A stretch of 64,000 nt of DNA, from contig OZ020260.1 in NCBI GenBank assembly GCA_963971285.1, positions 13,984,798 through 14,048,797 of the forward strand. The letters run 5' to 3'. Both the position numbers and the translations under genes were made by a program. Position 1 is the first letter of the stretch, and each line of letters begins with the position of its first letter. Below the pieces are notes generated by a model. That model did no database searches. It had not been told where the DNA came from and saw only the letters and a list, made by a program, of their open reading frames with translations. Positions 1 through 11,775 of the stretch are shown one piece after another. Origin of the DNA: Astropecten irregularis. Its lineage: Eukaryota > Echinodermata > Asteroidea > Paxillosida > Astropectinidae.

Positions 1-356
1 TTGGTGCATACTTCCCCAAAATAACCTCCGAGGCCATGTTGTATGTGCGACGGGCGCGGGTACTAAATTGCCTGCGCGCTAGATGGAAAAATTGTTATTG
101 CCCGCTTGCTCGTATTGGAAATAATGAATCATCGCGTATTGCCTAGGATCCTATACATAAGTACATTAGCGTACATAGACATGGACACTGACTACTACTA
201 AAGCCTGTTTCAATCAGACCTGGTGGCCTCGTAGAGCCCCTCAGGTGGTGTTGATCCCGTCATTGATTAGGCTATTTCTCTAGCCGATTGTATAACTAAT
301 GACATTTTAGTAGTCTAGGATTCTTAATGCTGCTTTCATTTCGTAACGCATCATGA
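1..356. other. noncoding, nothing recognised
   Basis: There is no open reading frame of note, no repeat shared with the rest of the window and no RNA gene signal in this stretch. It ends where a TTAA-1 element begins. Confidence 0.4.
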
Positions 357-713
357 TAATTATCATACTTTGGTTTTTATCAAAGAATTACAGATTCATG
401 GGCACAAATATCAAGACTGATACAATAACAGTCATCTGTGAAAATTTCAGTCCCATACGGTGCCCACTTTTTGAGAAAACAGTGAAAAACGGCCACAGTA
501 TTTCTTAAGTCTTTTCTCTTTTTTTATTTTTCAAAAGACCAAAAAGATTTTGGGTAATTATTTTACTAATGTCTAGATAAATGCACAATTTCAGGTGGAA
601 AAACATTTTAACGGTATGTTTCTACCACCACCATCTTCATACCCTGTAAGTTATAGGTAAAACTGTGAACATTTCTGTTTTGGTTTCTTACCAAAGCATG
701 ATACTACCTTTAA
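357..713 (-). mobile_element. TTAA-1 MITE copy 1
   Basis: This is a nearly full-length copy of the commonest repeat in the window. It reads from ATCATACTTTGG to a clean right end GATACTACCTTTAA; the left TTAA terminus is degraded. It carries the family landmarks in order: the CCCATACGGTGCCCAC block, AAAACGGCCACAG, the ATAAATGCACxATTTCAGG block and TTCATACCCTGTAAGTTATAG. The central palindrome has lost its left arm. There is no coding capacity, so it is a nonautonomous DNA transposon. The strand assigned to all copies of this family is arbitrary: minus means the ATCAAAG-flanked end is at the left. Confidence 0.8.
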
Positions 714-2131
714 AGATGTATTTCAAAATATGTTCAAAAGAAAATCTATCTATTTCATTCAATTCTACGACAGAGACCATTTTCATTTGTCAGGAATTTG
801 CCTAACGATGAGGCCTTTGATTAGTATCTCGTTGCACAAACAATCTTATTGATACACTATATAGGCTGCATAAATGCACGTGTTTGGTCATCCTGTTGAC
901 CGATCGTATATACCTTCCATGTTAATCAAAGCTTTTGCATTGTGGTCAGTAAAGTGACCTGGTGCAACTAAGTATACCCACTACTACACTGAAATCCTAC
1001 CGTTTATTCATCTAGTTTAAGCTAATGATAAATAGGTTCAACCTCCGGGCTCTTATAATAACATCAAGGGCTTTTACAGCTGACAGCAAGGGCCACAATC
1101 TGGGAAATTATGAAGGTTGTTATTCCTCCGGCCCCTCGGCCGAGTTTCACCATTGATCGCTCGCCTACCGAGCACTTCCTGTTCAGTGTGTACACCGTGT
1201 TTAGTGTGTGCGTGAATTATTAAGATCCGCATTGATACTTAAATCCTCTTGAGGGCGCTATAGGTCTTCTGGAAGCTGTGCTCACGTGCTAGCGTCTTGA
1301 AAAGTTGAACAACAATCGTCTCGATAAGGGCACGTTGTATTGACTTTCCATTCAGGAGTTTTTCTACTGGACTTTATGCTGAGTGCAGTAAAGTCGTGAC
1401 GCATAGCATTCCGGACACCAATTGAAACCTTTTAACTCGTATTATTCCATGCATCTCTGCGACAACGCACGATAGCGAGGGAGCGTTGGCGCGGGAACAA
1501 ACAGGTCTGGGATCGATTCATGTGAAATTAGCCAGAGTTTGCTGAGGTATCTGGGTCATTGAAACTGACGTTGCCTCTCGTCTATCCAATCCACTTACCC
1601 TCGACGTCACTAGCCCATTTCACTGAACTCAGACGTCCAATGTGATTTAGCGCAATTGCCTCTTACGCGTCCGTCAACGTCCAACATTGTTCCATTTACC
1701 GGCGGGCTTTTTTAAAAAGGCGGGAAAATTCCTCCTCTTTTGCATGTTTTTACTCCTCTTGTCGCCCCAAACATTGTATTAAGAGTTGAACAGGTATTGA
1801 GTTACATTAGCCGGGACTTCCCTCATGTTGAAATAACATCATTCGGGGTTAAGTTGTGCTGTTTTTCAGGGTTTAGGGTCCTTGCTTCTATACCTGCCTA
1901 GGACATCAGAGGAGAACGCTAGGAGGGACGGGATCATGGAATGACGCCTAATAGGTTGGGTTTCGTTTTCCTCTCTCCTCCCCGGCTCAAGTTAATCCTG
2001 ACAGGTGATTGCTGGATATTAGGGGAATACTTTTTATAGGACTTAGACTGGCTGGGTTTTACTGCCAGACACGATTTAATCAATAGTGGCTATTGCAACT
2101 AGACGAGGGGCGCACGGGCATGTGAAGGTAT
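714..2131. other. noncoding spacer
   Basis: About 1.4 kb between two TTAA-1 copies. CpG is somewhat higher around 1440-1720. No splice-bounded coding segment, RNA gene or repeat shared with the rest of the window was found. Confidence 0.4.
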
Positions 2132-2405
2132 TTAAGGGTAGTATCATACTTTGGTAAGAAACCAAAACAGAAATGTTCACAGATTTACGTATAACGTTCA
2201 GGGTGGTGGTAGAAACATACCGTTAAAAATTTCCGCCTGAAATGGTGTTTTTATCCAGAAAATCGTTTTGATCTTTTAAAAGATCAAAGAAATCAAAGAG
2301 AAAAGACTTAAGAAATACTGTGGCTCTTTTTCACTGTTTTCTCAAAGAGTGGGCCCTTGAATCTGTATTTCTTTGATAAAAACCAAAGTATGATATTACC
2401 TTTAA
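2132..2405 (+). mobile_element. TTAA-1 MITE copy 2, internally deleted
   Basis: The copy is bounded by TTAA on both sides, with termini GGGTAGTATCATACTTTGG and CCAAAGTATGATATTACC. It keeps the central palindrome arms GATCTTTTAAAAGATC near 2272. About 85 bp that are present in other copies are missing just after GAGTGGGC near 2353, where the sequence jumps to CCTTGAATCTG. The junction lies between two short GGGC/GCCC stretches, so a microhomology-mediated deletion fits. Confidence 0.85.
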
Positions 2406-3869
2406 GTTAAGATTGTTGATGAGTAAGACTAGTATAGCAATGCTATCATGTTCTGGCTATTGATCATTTTTTATCATCACGGCAACTAATTAATCCTGTG
2501 ACAAATGATTCTCGAAAAATGCATGTGACTCTTGAATACGCACGCCAGCCTTGTGAAATGTAGGCCTACAGGAGAAATGCTGAAAAAATGCAAGAGCATT
2601 ATAGGTGTTGACAGGTGTTGCTTTGTAAGGTAAACCCATAGAATCGGATGAAGAGGTTAAACATTCAAACAAATTATAACTTAAATAGGATGATTGTAGC
2701 TCAGTGTAATCGTGATGTGCATGCACTGCTGTGTTATATGAAAAAACGAATGAAAACGAAATTTAATATTCAAATTTTTCTAACGGGCTGAATTTATCGG
2801 TTAATAAACCATCCGCCCTCGATAAGTATTGATCGCGCAGGGCTGTTCGCGCAAAATAGTCTTAATCTTATTCAATTTTGAGCGTGGGGCCCTTTCCATA
2901 GACTACTGATGCCATAAGTGGCTTTTGATGACACGGTGAGCCTTATTGCGCGTTGACATCTCTTCTCTACCCGACTCCAGACGGCGATGAGTGAGACTCG
3001 GCGCTCGCTGTTGGCCCGGCTGACAACACTTGCGTGTCGTGACAGTGCAAGGGTCGGGTCGTGGCATTGATGCGAGTAGGGAAACCGTTTTTTTAGTCAT
3101 TACCTGGGACCATTTTCTTGCAGATCTGGGGAAAGTCGAGACCAACATAAAGCAAGATGTTACCTAAGCACACACAGCGTGCCTTCATGAAATCTTGATG
3201 AAGCTACGATCTTACAGACTGAAGGCTTTTTAGTCCCACACAGATAACTTCCAGAGGTTTTTCCCTTGGAGTATATGGCAGAGCTTTACTGAGCTTGTCA
3301 CTACATATACACGGTATCCCTGGATGTCTAGGGAAGATAGTAAAGGAGATGACGGTATAGATAGAGCGGGGGTAAATCCGATGGCCCGAGGAGAAACCTC
3401 TCAATCAATCCCGTCTGCCTCAGCCTGTGAGAGGGGATGAGGGATGAAGTTCCAACCCTTCCACCCAAATTTGTCTTAAATATCACTGAGTTCCCAGCGC
3501 CTTCCTACTCCAAATCAGACAGGTTTCCGGTCAAAATCGAATGTTGTTAACATTCACGTACATGAATACCAAATCAAAGAGGGTTTTTTTCTTAGTGACT
3601 AACACATTAATAAGATATAAGGGGCTAGAGGGGGCGATTCAGCATCCTAGTCGACTGAGTGACTCCTAGTGTGCTTAATTATTAAGTCAATCAATTCGAA
3701 CTGTTAATGAGGTCTTACACCTTGGCGAAAGTTCAGACATAGAGCATTTTGGAGGACGGATTCCATCGACTGCTGATGTGGTGTTGTGTTTTTCTTTCAT
3801 GTTTGCAACTTGAAATGCACTACCGTGTGGAAGATTCAATCAGTAGATGATGCGACGAACATGATGTTG
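2406..3869. other. noncoding spacer
   Basis: Minus-strand open frames here are short, lack splice context and show no recognisable domains. No repeat family of the window extends into it. GC is moderately raised around 2940-3060. Confidence 0.4.
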
Positions 3870-5092
3870 TGTTATGATTAGAATCCGGTTGGATCGGTTC
3901 AGTCTGCTTGATGAGTCTAGCCTCGTCGCGTCTTGCATGCATCTAGCCCACGCAAGCAGAAAAGAGAAAATGATAATGATAATAATAACCGAGGTCTGGT
4001 GCGAAAAATCTCGACACGCGCTGGGCGCCAGGCTATCTAGCTCAGCGAGGCCGTGTGTGAATTAAAAGTCGTCTTGGTGTATCCAGCAGCCTCGTGTGCG
4101 GATGCGCGCGTGTGTCTCGTGTAATCGAACTTCGTTATACGTTTGTGTGTGCGCTAAGGGAGGCCAAGACATTCCTTTGCAGAGGTTTACCCCATTACCG
4201 GCCTGCAGAAACTCCAAACCAGCTAGGACAAGTACTCCTCCTCCTTCTATTAAACTGATGTAGCCTGTTTGAGAACACCTTTATGAACAGTTTCCATCCA
4301 AGCTTGAATAAATAGTCAAAGAGTTGGCACGCTGAGGCTATGCACTCCGGGGCCTCTGTCCAGTCCACACTGATAAAGCGATGAACCAAGCCTGGAAATC
4401 TGGAATCCGCAGGTGGCTGGGCTGGCACAAGAAGACGGTCGATTCGGTAAGGCTGTTTTGTTGGTTGAATCACACGCAGAGAGTCCGGCCCTCACTATGA
4501 TATCCAAGACATTGCCTCGGTGAGCACTCCCAAGTGAACGGAGGCAGTGAAAATCAGACTTTGTCAGGAGGAGGGGAGTCTTTTTTCAATAGGAGTCAAC
4601 GCGTTAGATCGATGTGCTTATGTTGGGATGGCATACCTGGGGAGTTCACCTCATACATAGTTAGCAGCAGCTCATCCTCAGTGACAGCTTTTTCCAGGCG
4701 ATCCCCTTTCTATCTTTTCGCCTGTTTTTCGTCTTTTTATGATAGTGCGTGCAGATGCACAGGAGTATGGCTTTCTCCAGTTTGCAATATGGAATCCCTG
4801 TTCCAACCACTTTGGTCTTACGCCATCGCATCACCCCCGGGCTGCGGTTGCTCACTACCCCATAAATTTCTCGCCGCCACGGACGAAGGTTTGGACATCT
4901 CCGCGTCGCTGCCGAGCCGCTAAATTCACTCCCAGCTCCCGTTCTCGCTCCGAGCGTGACAACCTGGAATATTAACCCGAAGCTTGGGCGATCCGTTCGT
5001 CACATTTTGGGAAGAGGTATTAACGCGAGAGGATTCTTAAAAAGAGCGATTCTGTTTGCTTCTTGTGAACAAAAAAGAAGAAGAAGAAGAAA
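3870..5092 (+). promoter_or_regulatory. probable promoter and 5' leader of exon A
   Basis: GC and CpG density rise here compared with the surrounding AT-rich DNA, especially about 4000-4160 and 4840-5010. The stretch ends in an AAG-rich tract (about 5071-5092) directly before the exon A start codon. An in-frame TGA at 5066-5068 closes the frame upstream of that ATG, so the last part reads as untranslated leader. I see no convincing TATA box and cannot place the transcription start. Larger open frames around 4534-4975 have no splice logic and are treated as chance. Confidence 0.35.
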
Positions 5093-5191
5093 ATGCCTGA
5101 TCGGAAAATTAAGTTTGTGTTTGATGATGGAGGCGGCCATCAGAGGAAGAATAAACGGAACAAGCCCCAGCGACGGCACACGGGCGAGCAG
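5093..5191 (+). CDS. putative first coding exon A of a basic, probably nuclear protein
   Basis: ATG at 5093 opens 33 codons ending exactly at CAG followed by GTGAGT, a perfect metazoan donor consensus, so the exon ends in phase 0. The start has A at -3, and an in-frame TGA lies 25 bases upstream. The peptide begins MPDRKIKFVFDDGGG and continues with a basic run, RKNKRNKPQRR, that resembles a nuclear localisation signal. It has no signal peptide or membrane segment. No domain is long enough to name and I do not recognise the protein. Exon B at 45883 also ends in phase 0 and also carries a Lys/Arg-rich run, so the two may be alternative first exons of one gene. Downstream exons are not in the window. 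Chance cannot be excluded for such a short piece. Confidence 0.5.
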
Positions 5192-5812
5192 GTGAGTTGA
5201 AAAACCCCATAGACTCTCGCAGTCTCATGAAAAGAATTGCCAAACCATTTTATCATGTCATTTCCCTCTTTTTTCTATGTATTCATTTCTTATCTTGTTC
5301 ATACCAAATCAATTTAAGATATACAGCGTATGTTACAGCCATGCGCGGATTGCCACCTTTGGCGGTTTGGGAATTTCAAGTTCCCCGGTCTGCTAGGCAA
5401 TGAGATACTTAATTACACTTGATTAGTGTGACATTATTACACATTGCCCTTTACTGTTTACTGTCCCCTGCCAGACGCTTAAAGTACATATTAAAGAAGG
5501 GCATATTTGCAGCTGCATCATGTGGAATCAGTAATGAACCTGGTAATGAACTTGGTTTATACATGCCGGTATATCAGTGGCTATGACTTGGGGAAAGACA
5601 GGGCGAGGCAAAGCGATGGATCTTGCCCCGATATTGAGGCAAGTCCCCCGTGTTGCTCAGGCCGGTGGTGACGCTAAGAGTGCGATAAACCAGCCGTGAG
5701 ACGAAGACGCATATTATAAACATCAAAATACAAACCGCGGTTCTGACATGAAAAACCGGTGAAGTTTCAGATTTTGCTTGGTTTTTTTTTCTTCACAGTT
5801 TTGTTTGACTGA

Positions 5813-5870
5813 AAAAGCTTGATGAGGACTAGAGCAGGCTAGTCGAAACGTTGGGACCTTACGAGAAGTA
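5813..5870 (+). repeat. hammerhead-ribozyme-like core, probable Penelope-type relic
   Basis: The sequence shows TTGATGA (5819-5825), a 6-bp stem GACTAG (5827-5832) with loop AGCAGG and arm CTAGTC (5839-5844), then GAAAC (5845-5849) and GTT. That order, CUGANGA then stem II then GAAA then a UH cleavage-type triplet, is the hammerhead catalytic core known from Penelope-like retroelements. Here core C3 reads T, which should impair or abolish cleavage. No reverse transcriptase is visible nearby, so this is at most a short relic. The assignment is inferred from the motif. Confidence 0.4.
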
Positions 5871-6967
5871 CGAACGAAATAGAAGTGCGAAAGTACGAAC
5901 GATTCTTACATGGTGTTTCCGCAAACCGATCCACATACCAATATTGTCACCATGCAAAGCCTCAAATCTTTCTTGAAATAGCTGATTAATTTGGTTCAAA
6001 GAGAAGAAAAACCCTTCAAAAATCACGCATTTCTTCTTTAAAATAGTACATTTTTATGGATTGAAATGGACGAACATTTGATCATAATTTCTATTTTTGA
6101 ATATCGTTACATCCACATGCCGTCGACCTTATACAGCATATGATATGTCTCTCATGAATCGAATTAAACCTTTCAAATGCTTTACACTGCCGTCAAATTA
6201 CTATACTTCTTTTTTCGATTTCCTTTATTAATCTATTCCATTCTTTGTAATATCTACTGTTGGAATATCTTCGAAGGTCTACACGTTATACGCTATTTAT
6301 GTCACACTTATTGAAACTGACATAAATTATGCAGATTTCTAATAGAGCGCGGTTATGGATATTATAAAAAGAGCAGAATCCTTCACATAAACTTGCCCAC
6401 TCATATATTGCTCTTGCTCAATCGATATAATACAAGCTGAAAGTATGGAGGGTAAAACCCACAATAAAATTCCCCTCCTACCAATTCACATTTAATTTAC
6501 TACCTGATTGAAGTGCGTGCCCAGAAGACCGACCGCAGCTTCTATATAAAAGATATAATCTCATTTGTGTGGTTTGGGGGTCAGTTCCAAATATACATAT
6601 ATATAAAAATATATATCCGCCTCTGGTCTATTTTTCAACGTTATGAATACAGAAAAATATGAATAGTACTGGATTTTGCTAGCTGGGGTCATGATATCGC
6701 ATTGTAACGGGATATTCTGTGATTATCAATGACCTAATTGAACGCCTGTTAAAATATTGCCCTGGCTGGTTATCTCGTACATGAATTATTAAGAACCTGA
6801 TTCGTTTTCTTTTGGCTGGGCAAGATGCAGACAATGTCGAGATCTAATTGAATCGACGGTATGCAATTTGGCGGGAAAGGGCCGGGAAGAAACCGTCTGC
6901 TTTGGAGAAAAGTGCTATAAACACTCATGGGCAATAAAGTGGAGAAGGGGGCCAGTTTAGTCTGGCA
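5871..6967. other. noncoding spacer
   Basis: AT-rich DNA with a short TATA-type simple repeat around 6590-6615. I see no gene, RNA or shared repeat. Confidence 0.4.
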
Positions 6968-7109
6968 GGGGTCGATTTCAATAAACTGATCATAACGTAC
7001 TATCAATCGTATATGACTGATGATGCATTGGAGCCCTACATAGGATACGATGGATTATCCTTCGTAACTCGAGTTACGATCAATCGTAAGGCTTCGTAAA
7101 ATCAACTCC
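6968..7109 (+). mobile_element. CWG-1 palindromic MITE copy 1
   Basis: About 140 bp running from CAG|GGGTCGATTTCA to a decayed right end ATCAACTCC. Inside are the family words ATCAATCGTA, TGATGCATTG, ATACGATGGATTATCC and CTCGAGTTACGATCAATC, arranged so that the two halves are largely inverted copies. It has no coding capacity and is a small nonautonomous DNA transposon or foldback element. Flanking CAG is seen on the left only. Confidence 0.75.
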
Positions 7110-7352
7110 ATGTTGAAGGAAGTTGGACAAGAGTTCCCGAATGGTTTCTTTTGTTTTACATGAAAGTCGCATTGGACACATTTTGATTACAATGGACTAA
7201 GTTTTCTAATCCAGCAATTTGTGTTTAAATGTTATCTAAAGTGATAATTTTCCAAACGAAAATGAGTTGGGTGATATGCGTCGCTAAATGAAACTATATG
7301 ATTCTTCCAACAAGCTTTCATTAAACTCTGTTCATTACCGAGACTTTATACC

Positions 7353-7683
7353 TTAAAGGTAGAATCATACTTTGGTAAGAAACCAAAACAGAAATGTTCA
7401 CAGATTTACCTATAACTTACAGGGTATAAAGATTGTGGTGGTAGAAACATACCGTTAAATTTGTTTCCGCCTGAAATGGTGTATTTATCCAGAAATTAGT
7501 AAAAAACTCATTTTTTAAAAGATAAAAAATAAAAAATAAAAGACTTAAGAAATACTAAGGCCGTTTTTCACTGTTTTTACAAAAAGTGGGTACCGTATGG
7601 GACTGAAATTTTCACAGATGACTGTGACTGTATCTGTCTTGATATTTTTGCCCATGAATCTGCATTTCTCTGATAAAAACCAT
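7353..7683 (+). mobile_element. TTAA-1 MITE copy 3, right end truncated
   Basis: It begins with TTAAAGGTAGAATCATAC and carries all internal landmarks including the GTACCGTATGGGACTG block. It stops within the terminal inverted repeat at GATAAAAACC, where ATGATGG replaces AAAGTATGATA. The central hairpin is degraded to TTTTTTAAAAGATAAAAAA. The right TTAA is missing. Confidence 0.8.
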
Positions 7684-8477
7684 GATGGTTGTATCACGAA
7701 TCTGTGTAGGTGTCCTTGCTATAGGAATTGATTTCCCTGATTGCTGATTCTAGAGGTCAGATTCACCACGAGTGTCTGTATAACCTAACTTTTACCCTAA
7801 AAACAAGCTGTTCCGAGGTGGTACATATTTGCAGTGCTAGCTTTTCTTGCATCAACCACCGAGGCAGCAAGGGGAATGTTGGCCATGATGTGCCGTGTTG
7901 ATGTAGCAGTAATCCGAGGCCGTGGCATATGTGCAAACAGTGCCCGGAGATGGCTAGGGGAGCGATAAGGGGTAACATGGTGTGTCACATTATCCGGTTA
8001 ATGCCGGTGGTTTTACGGTGTGCTCCGGTCGGTCGGCACTCCGCACACCGATGACAAGACGAAGCCAAGAAGATCAAGGCAAGAAATCCGATACAAGAAT
8101 TGTTGAAATCAACGCCAGTATGTGAGGCAACATACTCACTGACAATAATTGTGTTATAGAGTATACTGTGCTGAACCCAGACGTGCTATAGTCTTATTAA
8201 ATTGTCGTATTGGCTATTTCATTAGCCATATATGACTTGCATATGCTCACCGGTCGTCGTAAGAAATGTTTCTGGTCAATACGCAGGTTAACATATACAT
8301 AAGATGCTTCAAGCGCAACGAAAATTTATCTTACATTGCACCTGTCCCGTTTTTTATTAAACATTTGGGTTGCGTCAAAATATCATTCTTTTTTTTTACC
8401 AGACAAGGGAACAAAAACGCCATTAACTTGCAATTGTCTTCTTGACAAAGGATGACAAGCATAGCTCTATCACTTTA

Positions 8478-8585
8478 TATCAGTCATTGAAAGATGAACA
8501 AAGAACATTGATTGGAGCTGGATTCGAACCAGCGACCTCCAGAATACCGCACAGGCGCTCTTCCAACTGAGCCATCCAGCACTTC
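8478..8585 (-). repeat. tRNA-derived SINE
   Basis: Read on the minus strand, this has a tRNA-like head: A box TGGCTCAGTTGGAAGAG (complement of about 8559-8575), then GAGCGCCTGTGCGGTATTC, then B box GGTTCGAATCC (complement of 8520-8530), followed by a nontransfer tail with TTTGTTCATCTTTCAATGACTG. The same tail and a degraded head recur at 61618-61760, which shows a dispersed SINE rather than a functional tRNA. The acceptor ends do not pair cleanly. Confidence 0.7.
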
Positions 8586-8737
8586 GATGGCGGTGTCCCA
8601 AATAGTCAGTTATCTTTGTTCGTTTGGCTGTCGCCATATCCCAAGGATCATTTCATCGATACGCGCAGCAATGATTCAACCTGAGAACAGTACATGGGGG
8701 ATCACTCAAAGAGGGTATGGCTTTTTAATTAATATAA

Positions 8738-8823
8738 TCATCAAATAACCACAAGGGAAACTGACTGAATTTAAGTAATTTGACATAAATTTTCTGTCAG
8801 TTTCCCTTGTGGTTATTTGATGA
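8738..8823. repeat. 86-bp perfect-arm hairpin repeat
   Basis: The left arm starts TCATCAAATAACCACAAGG and runs 28 bases to GGGAAACTGAC. The right arm (8796-8823) is its exact reverse complement, separated by a 30-base AT-rich loop. The same arm (ATTAAATAACCACAAGGG) appears at about 61623, beside the other SINE copy, so it is part of a dispersed element linked to that SINE family. Confidence 0.75.
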
Positions 8824-11637
8824 CTTAACACTAACAGTATTGGTTTTATGCCCACCAAATCAAGTAATGAGTTAACGTATGGTATATCCTATGTGAGTCT
8901 CATCACACTGAGTAGCAGTTTTTCATTGGTCTTTCCACAAGGCGCATTCACTGGGGAATATGGCTGTTAATAAAAGGCTCACATGAGTTTGTCATGACCT
9001 CTGTGCAGTGACATAGGGGGAGTTCATGTTTTCATATAATCGGGACGTACCACGTCTAGGGTTCTTTGCCCTCCCCTCCCTGTATTACTCATCCTCCCCT
9101 GGGTCCATGCTCCCTGGGTCTCGACCCTTGAAGAAATCTGAAATGAAATCTCTCAACAAACACGCCCTCTAGACATATGATAGTCCTTCATTCATTACAC
9201 AATATCAAACAAACAAACAGACATTGATATAATACAATGTGACTTATCCAGCTTCGTCTATAGTAAATATAAATAACCAGTACGGCTTTAGTTATAGCAT
9301 CGGTTGTTGGGGAAAAGAGAGCGAAAAAAGGGGGGTTGGGGAAGGGGGACCTTTGGCATTCTCCCCAGTCTCCGTGCCAATACCGTTTGTTCAATTAGCT
9401 TGCTTCGGTGGAGACAGGGGAAACGGTATTGACAGAGATCTGAGCCCGCTTGAGGTATATCTAGCTGGAGTAATCAGTCTCGTGCGATAGATAGCGGCCC
9501 AACTCCTCGGATTCTAAGTTGGATAACTCCGGTTGGCATTCAGGTATTTTTTTTTTTTTACATTTCGTTTCCCAGACGAATTTTCTGCTCTTAGGCAGAG
9601 GACAAGGTTACCGATTGGACGGTTGGATACTAAAAACTGATAAATCTGGTGGTTTTAACAGGAAAAAAGGTATAAAGACGTATGGTATCGGCCGTATCTT
9701 GGATCGGATACCAGTTTAAGGTTTGCTACAGGAAGCAGCGGTCTCAAAATAGAGGCTTTTGGCTGCATTTCTGAAGTAGTTTCTCTGGTTTTCAAAGGAA
9801 AACAGAGCTTCAGCTTTAATGAAAAACTACATCCTATATTTTCAGCATAAGGATGACAGAGACGAGGGCAATGCCTGAGCCTGAGCCGAGAGAAAGGCGC
9901 CGTGTTTAACTAACATCGCTATGAGTGTTTCGTGCTTGTTGGTGTGTTTGATCATCATCTCGTGTGGCTGTTTGCTTCTGCTATGGGTTTGTTTGAGACA
10001 GAATTTCGCAGGCTTTCCTCTAGAAAAGCCTGTCTTACTATCTCTACCTCTGTCTCTGAGATGTCAGAAGTACAATGATACTGAATGTTCAGTGTGGAAG
10101 CAATACGACTGTCGTAACCGAACTGTAACATCATCTGATCGTTCATGTGACTGATGTAAGGACATTACGATACATGATCTCAATTCACATGGGAGAGCCA
10201 GCATTCCATTTCAATGACCGTACTACTAGAGTCTCAAATCACATCATGAACTGGAACAGATAAAACTGGGATATCGGTTGAGGCAAGCTTTTGGCATTCA
10301 CGCTGGCCAATGAAGGTCCACAACAAGGCGTGTGTCCTATGGAAATCTCGAAAGGCAATATTGCCACGAGAAATAGTTATCATTGACCTAACGCTCAAAT
10401 ACACACCGTCCAATTTTTATGACACAACTGGCGTAAGGGCCAACGAACTATGGTCAACACGGCTACACTATGTCTTTCAAAACGAGTTTAAATAAAGCAC
10501 TGTGTTAACATTCTGCGTCTTTTTTGAAAAGACACACAAATCTATATCAGACGTGGAAATGAATAATTAATGAGCGTATCAATGATTGCTATGAAGAACT
10601 AAACAAGGGAATATTATGTGAGTTTGCTGTCTGACGATCGAAATGGATGTTCTGAAAAGGCCGCGGTAAACATGATGGTAAATGATGTGATGAAGTAGCA
10701 AGCTGGCTAGCCGAGCCGCTTAGGGGTGATCATTGACACCTAGCCATAGCCATTCCCTAGGGAATCAACATCTTCCAGCAGCGACTCAAGTATTTGCTCA
10801 GTTCGAAGTTCATTCACCCTATACCCCCTCCTTCCCCTCCCCCTATGAAATTGATTTGCTTCTGTATTGTGCCTTCCCTCTCGCTCTATTTATTTGCATT
10901 CTTCATTTTTGTCTCCTAAGGGTATAAAGCCTTTTGATCAAGCTAGACCTTGCAGCAACCACACAGGGATATAGGAGGAATGAGATTGCTCCGTGGCTGT
11001 ATACAACTCCTTATTTCAAGCCGAAGGTGCGATAGGATTTAAGGGGGGAGGGAAAAAAACCTCAGGATTTAAAAACATGTAGCCCTGAGCGTATACTTCG
11101 TGCGACAGATCTTGCATTGGTCAGCCGTGCATGGCCTAAAAGCACACTTAATCATATTCATCACGCTCCGATTATTGCCACGGGCTCTGCATTTATAGCC
11201 ACGTGCAACCTGTTAATGTATACACACAAACACACAGATCTATCCCAACACTCGCAGCATTGGTCATTGAAATTTGAAACCAAAACAACCGCCAAAAGTC
11301 TCTCCGATGAAGTCGCAGTGATTACGAGGCCATTACGATGTTAAAGTTAATCATTACGATCCTGCATAACCCCAGGCTAAATAGGCTGCGATCGGTGATC
11401 GCTAAGCGACATGAATATATTAAATATACTACGGAGAGACTAAAATTATACCAGAGCGCGGTTCGCTGGCTTTCTCTGGAGAAATCATCGATTTTTTTTT
11501 ATCCGGCTCCTGTGAATTTCTTTTGGTTCATCATCATCATTACTCGGTGAATTTTTTAAATGTTATAGGCTCAAATTGTCCGTGCCTAAGTGCTCACGTG
11601 AACATAGAGAACTTCTATATTAAATGAAGGAATAAGT
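8824..11637. other. noncoding spacer
   Basis: About 2.8 kb with no splice-bounded coding segment, RNA gene or shared repeat. A T-run lies near 9548 and an AAAC-type simple repeat near 9208. The small open frames are shadow-length and show no motifs. Confidence 0.4.
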
Positions 11638-11775
11638 AATAAACTGCTGCAAACTGCTCATCAGCCAAAATAATGATCTGAAATTTATACAAATGCTTGG
11701 AGTTAGGAGGGTCTGACGCGTTTCGATCCTAGCAGGATCCTTGTCGAAGGCTATTAAATGACCGTAATCTATGTC
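11638..11775 (-). repeat. dispersed repeat with hammerhead-like end, copy 1
   Basis: This shares AATAAACTGCTGCAAACTGC, then an AAATGCTT block, then a GACGxGTTTCGATCCTAGCAGGATC block, with 38145-38290. Read on the minus strand it contains GATCCT-GCT-AGGATC followed by GAAAC and GCGTC, which is the stem II, GAAAC and GTC arrangement of Penelope-type hammerhead motifs. The CUGANGA half is degenerate. It is about 140 bp with no coding capacity. Confidence 0.6.

Noticed and set aside
4534-4923. 129-codon open frame upstream of exon A
   Set aside because: It lies in the GC-richer leader region, competes with frames on both strands and ends without a donor; exon A's own frame is closed by a stop at 5066.
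8511-8582. Functional tRNA gene on the minus strand
   Set aside because: A and B boxes are present, but the acceptor arms do not pair, and the downstream tail recurs at 61.6 kb as a dispersed SINE.
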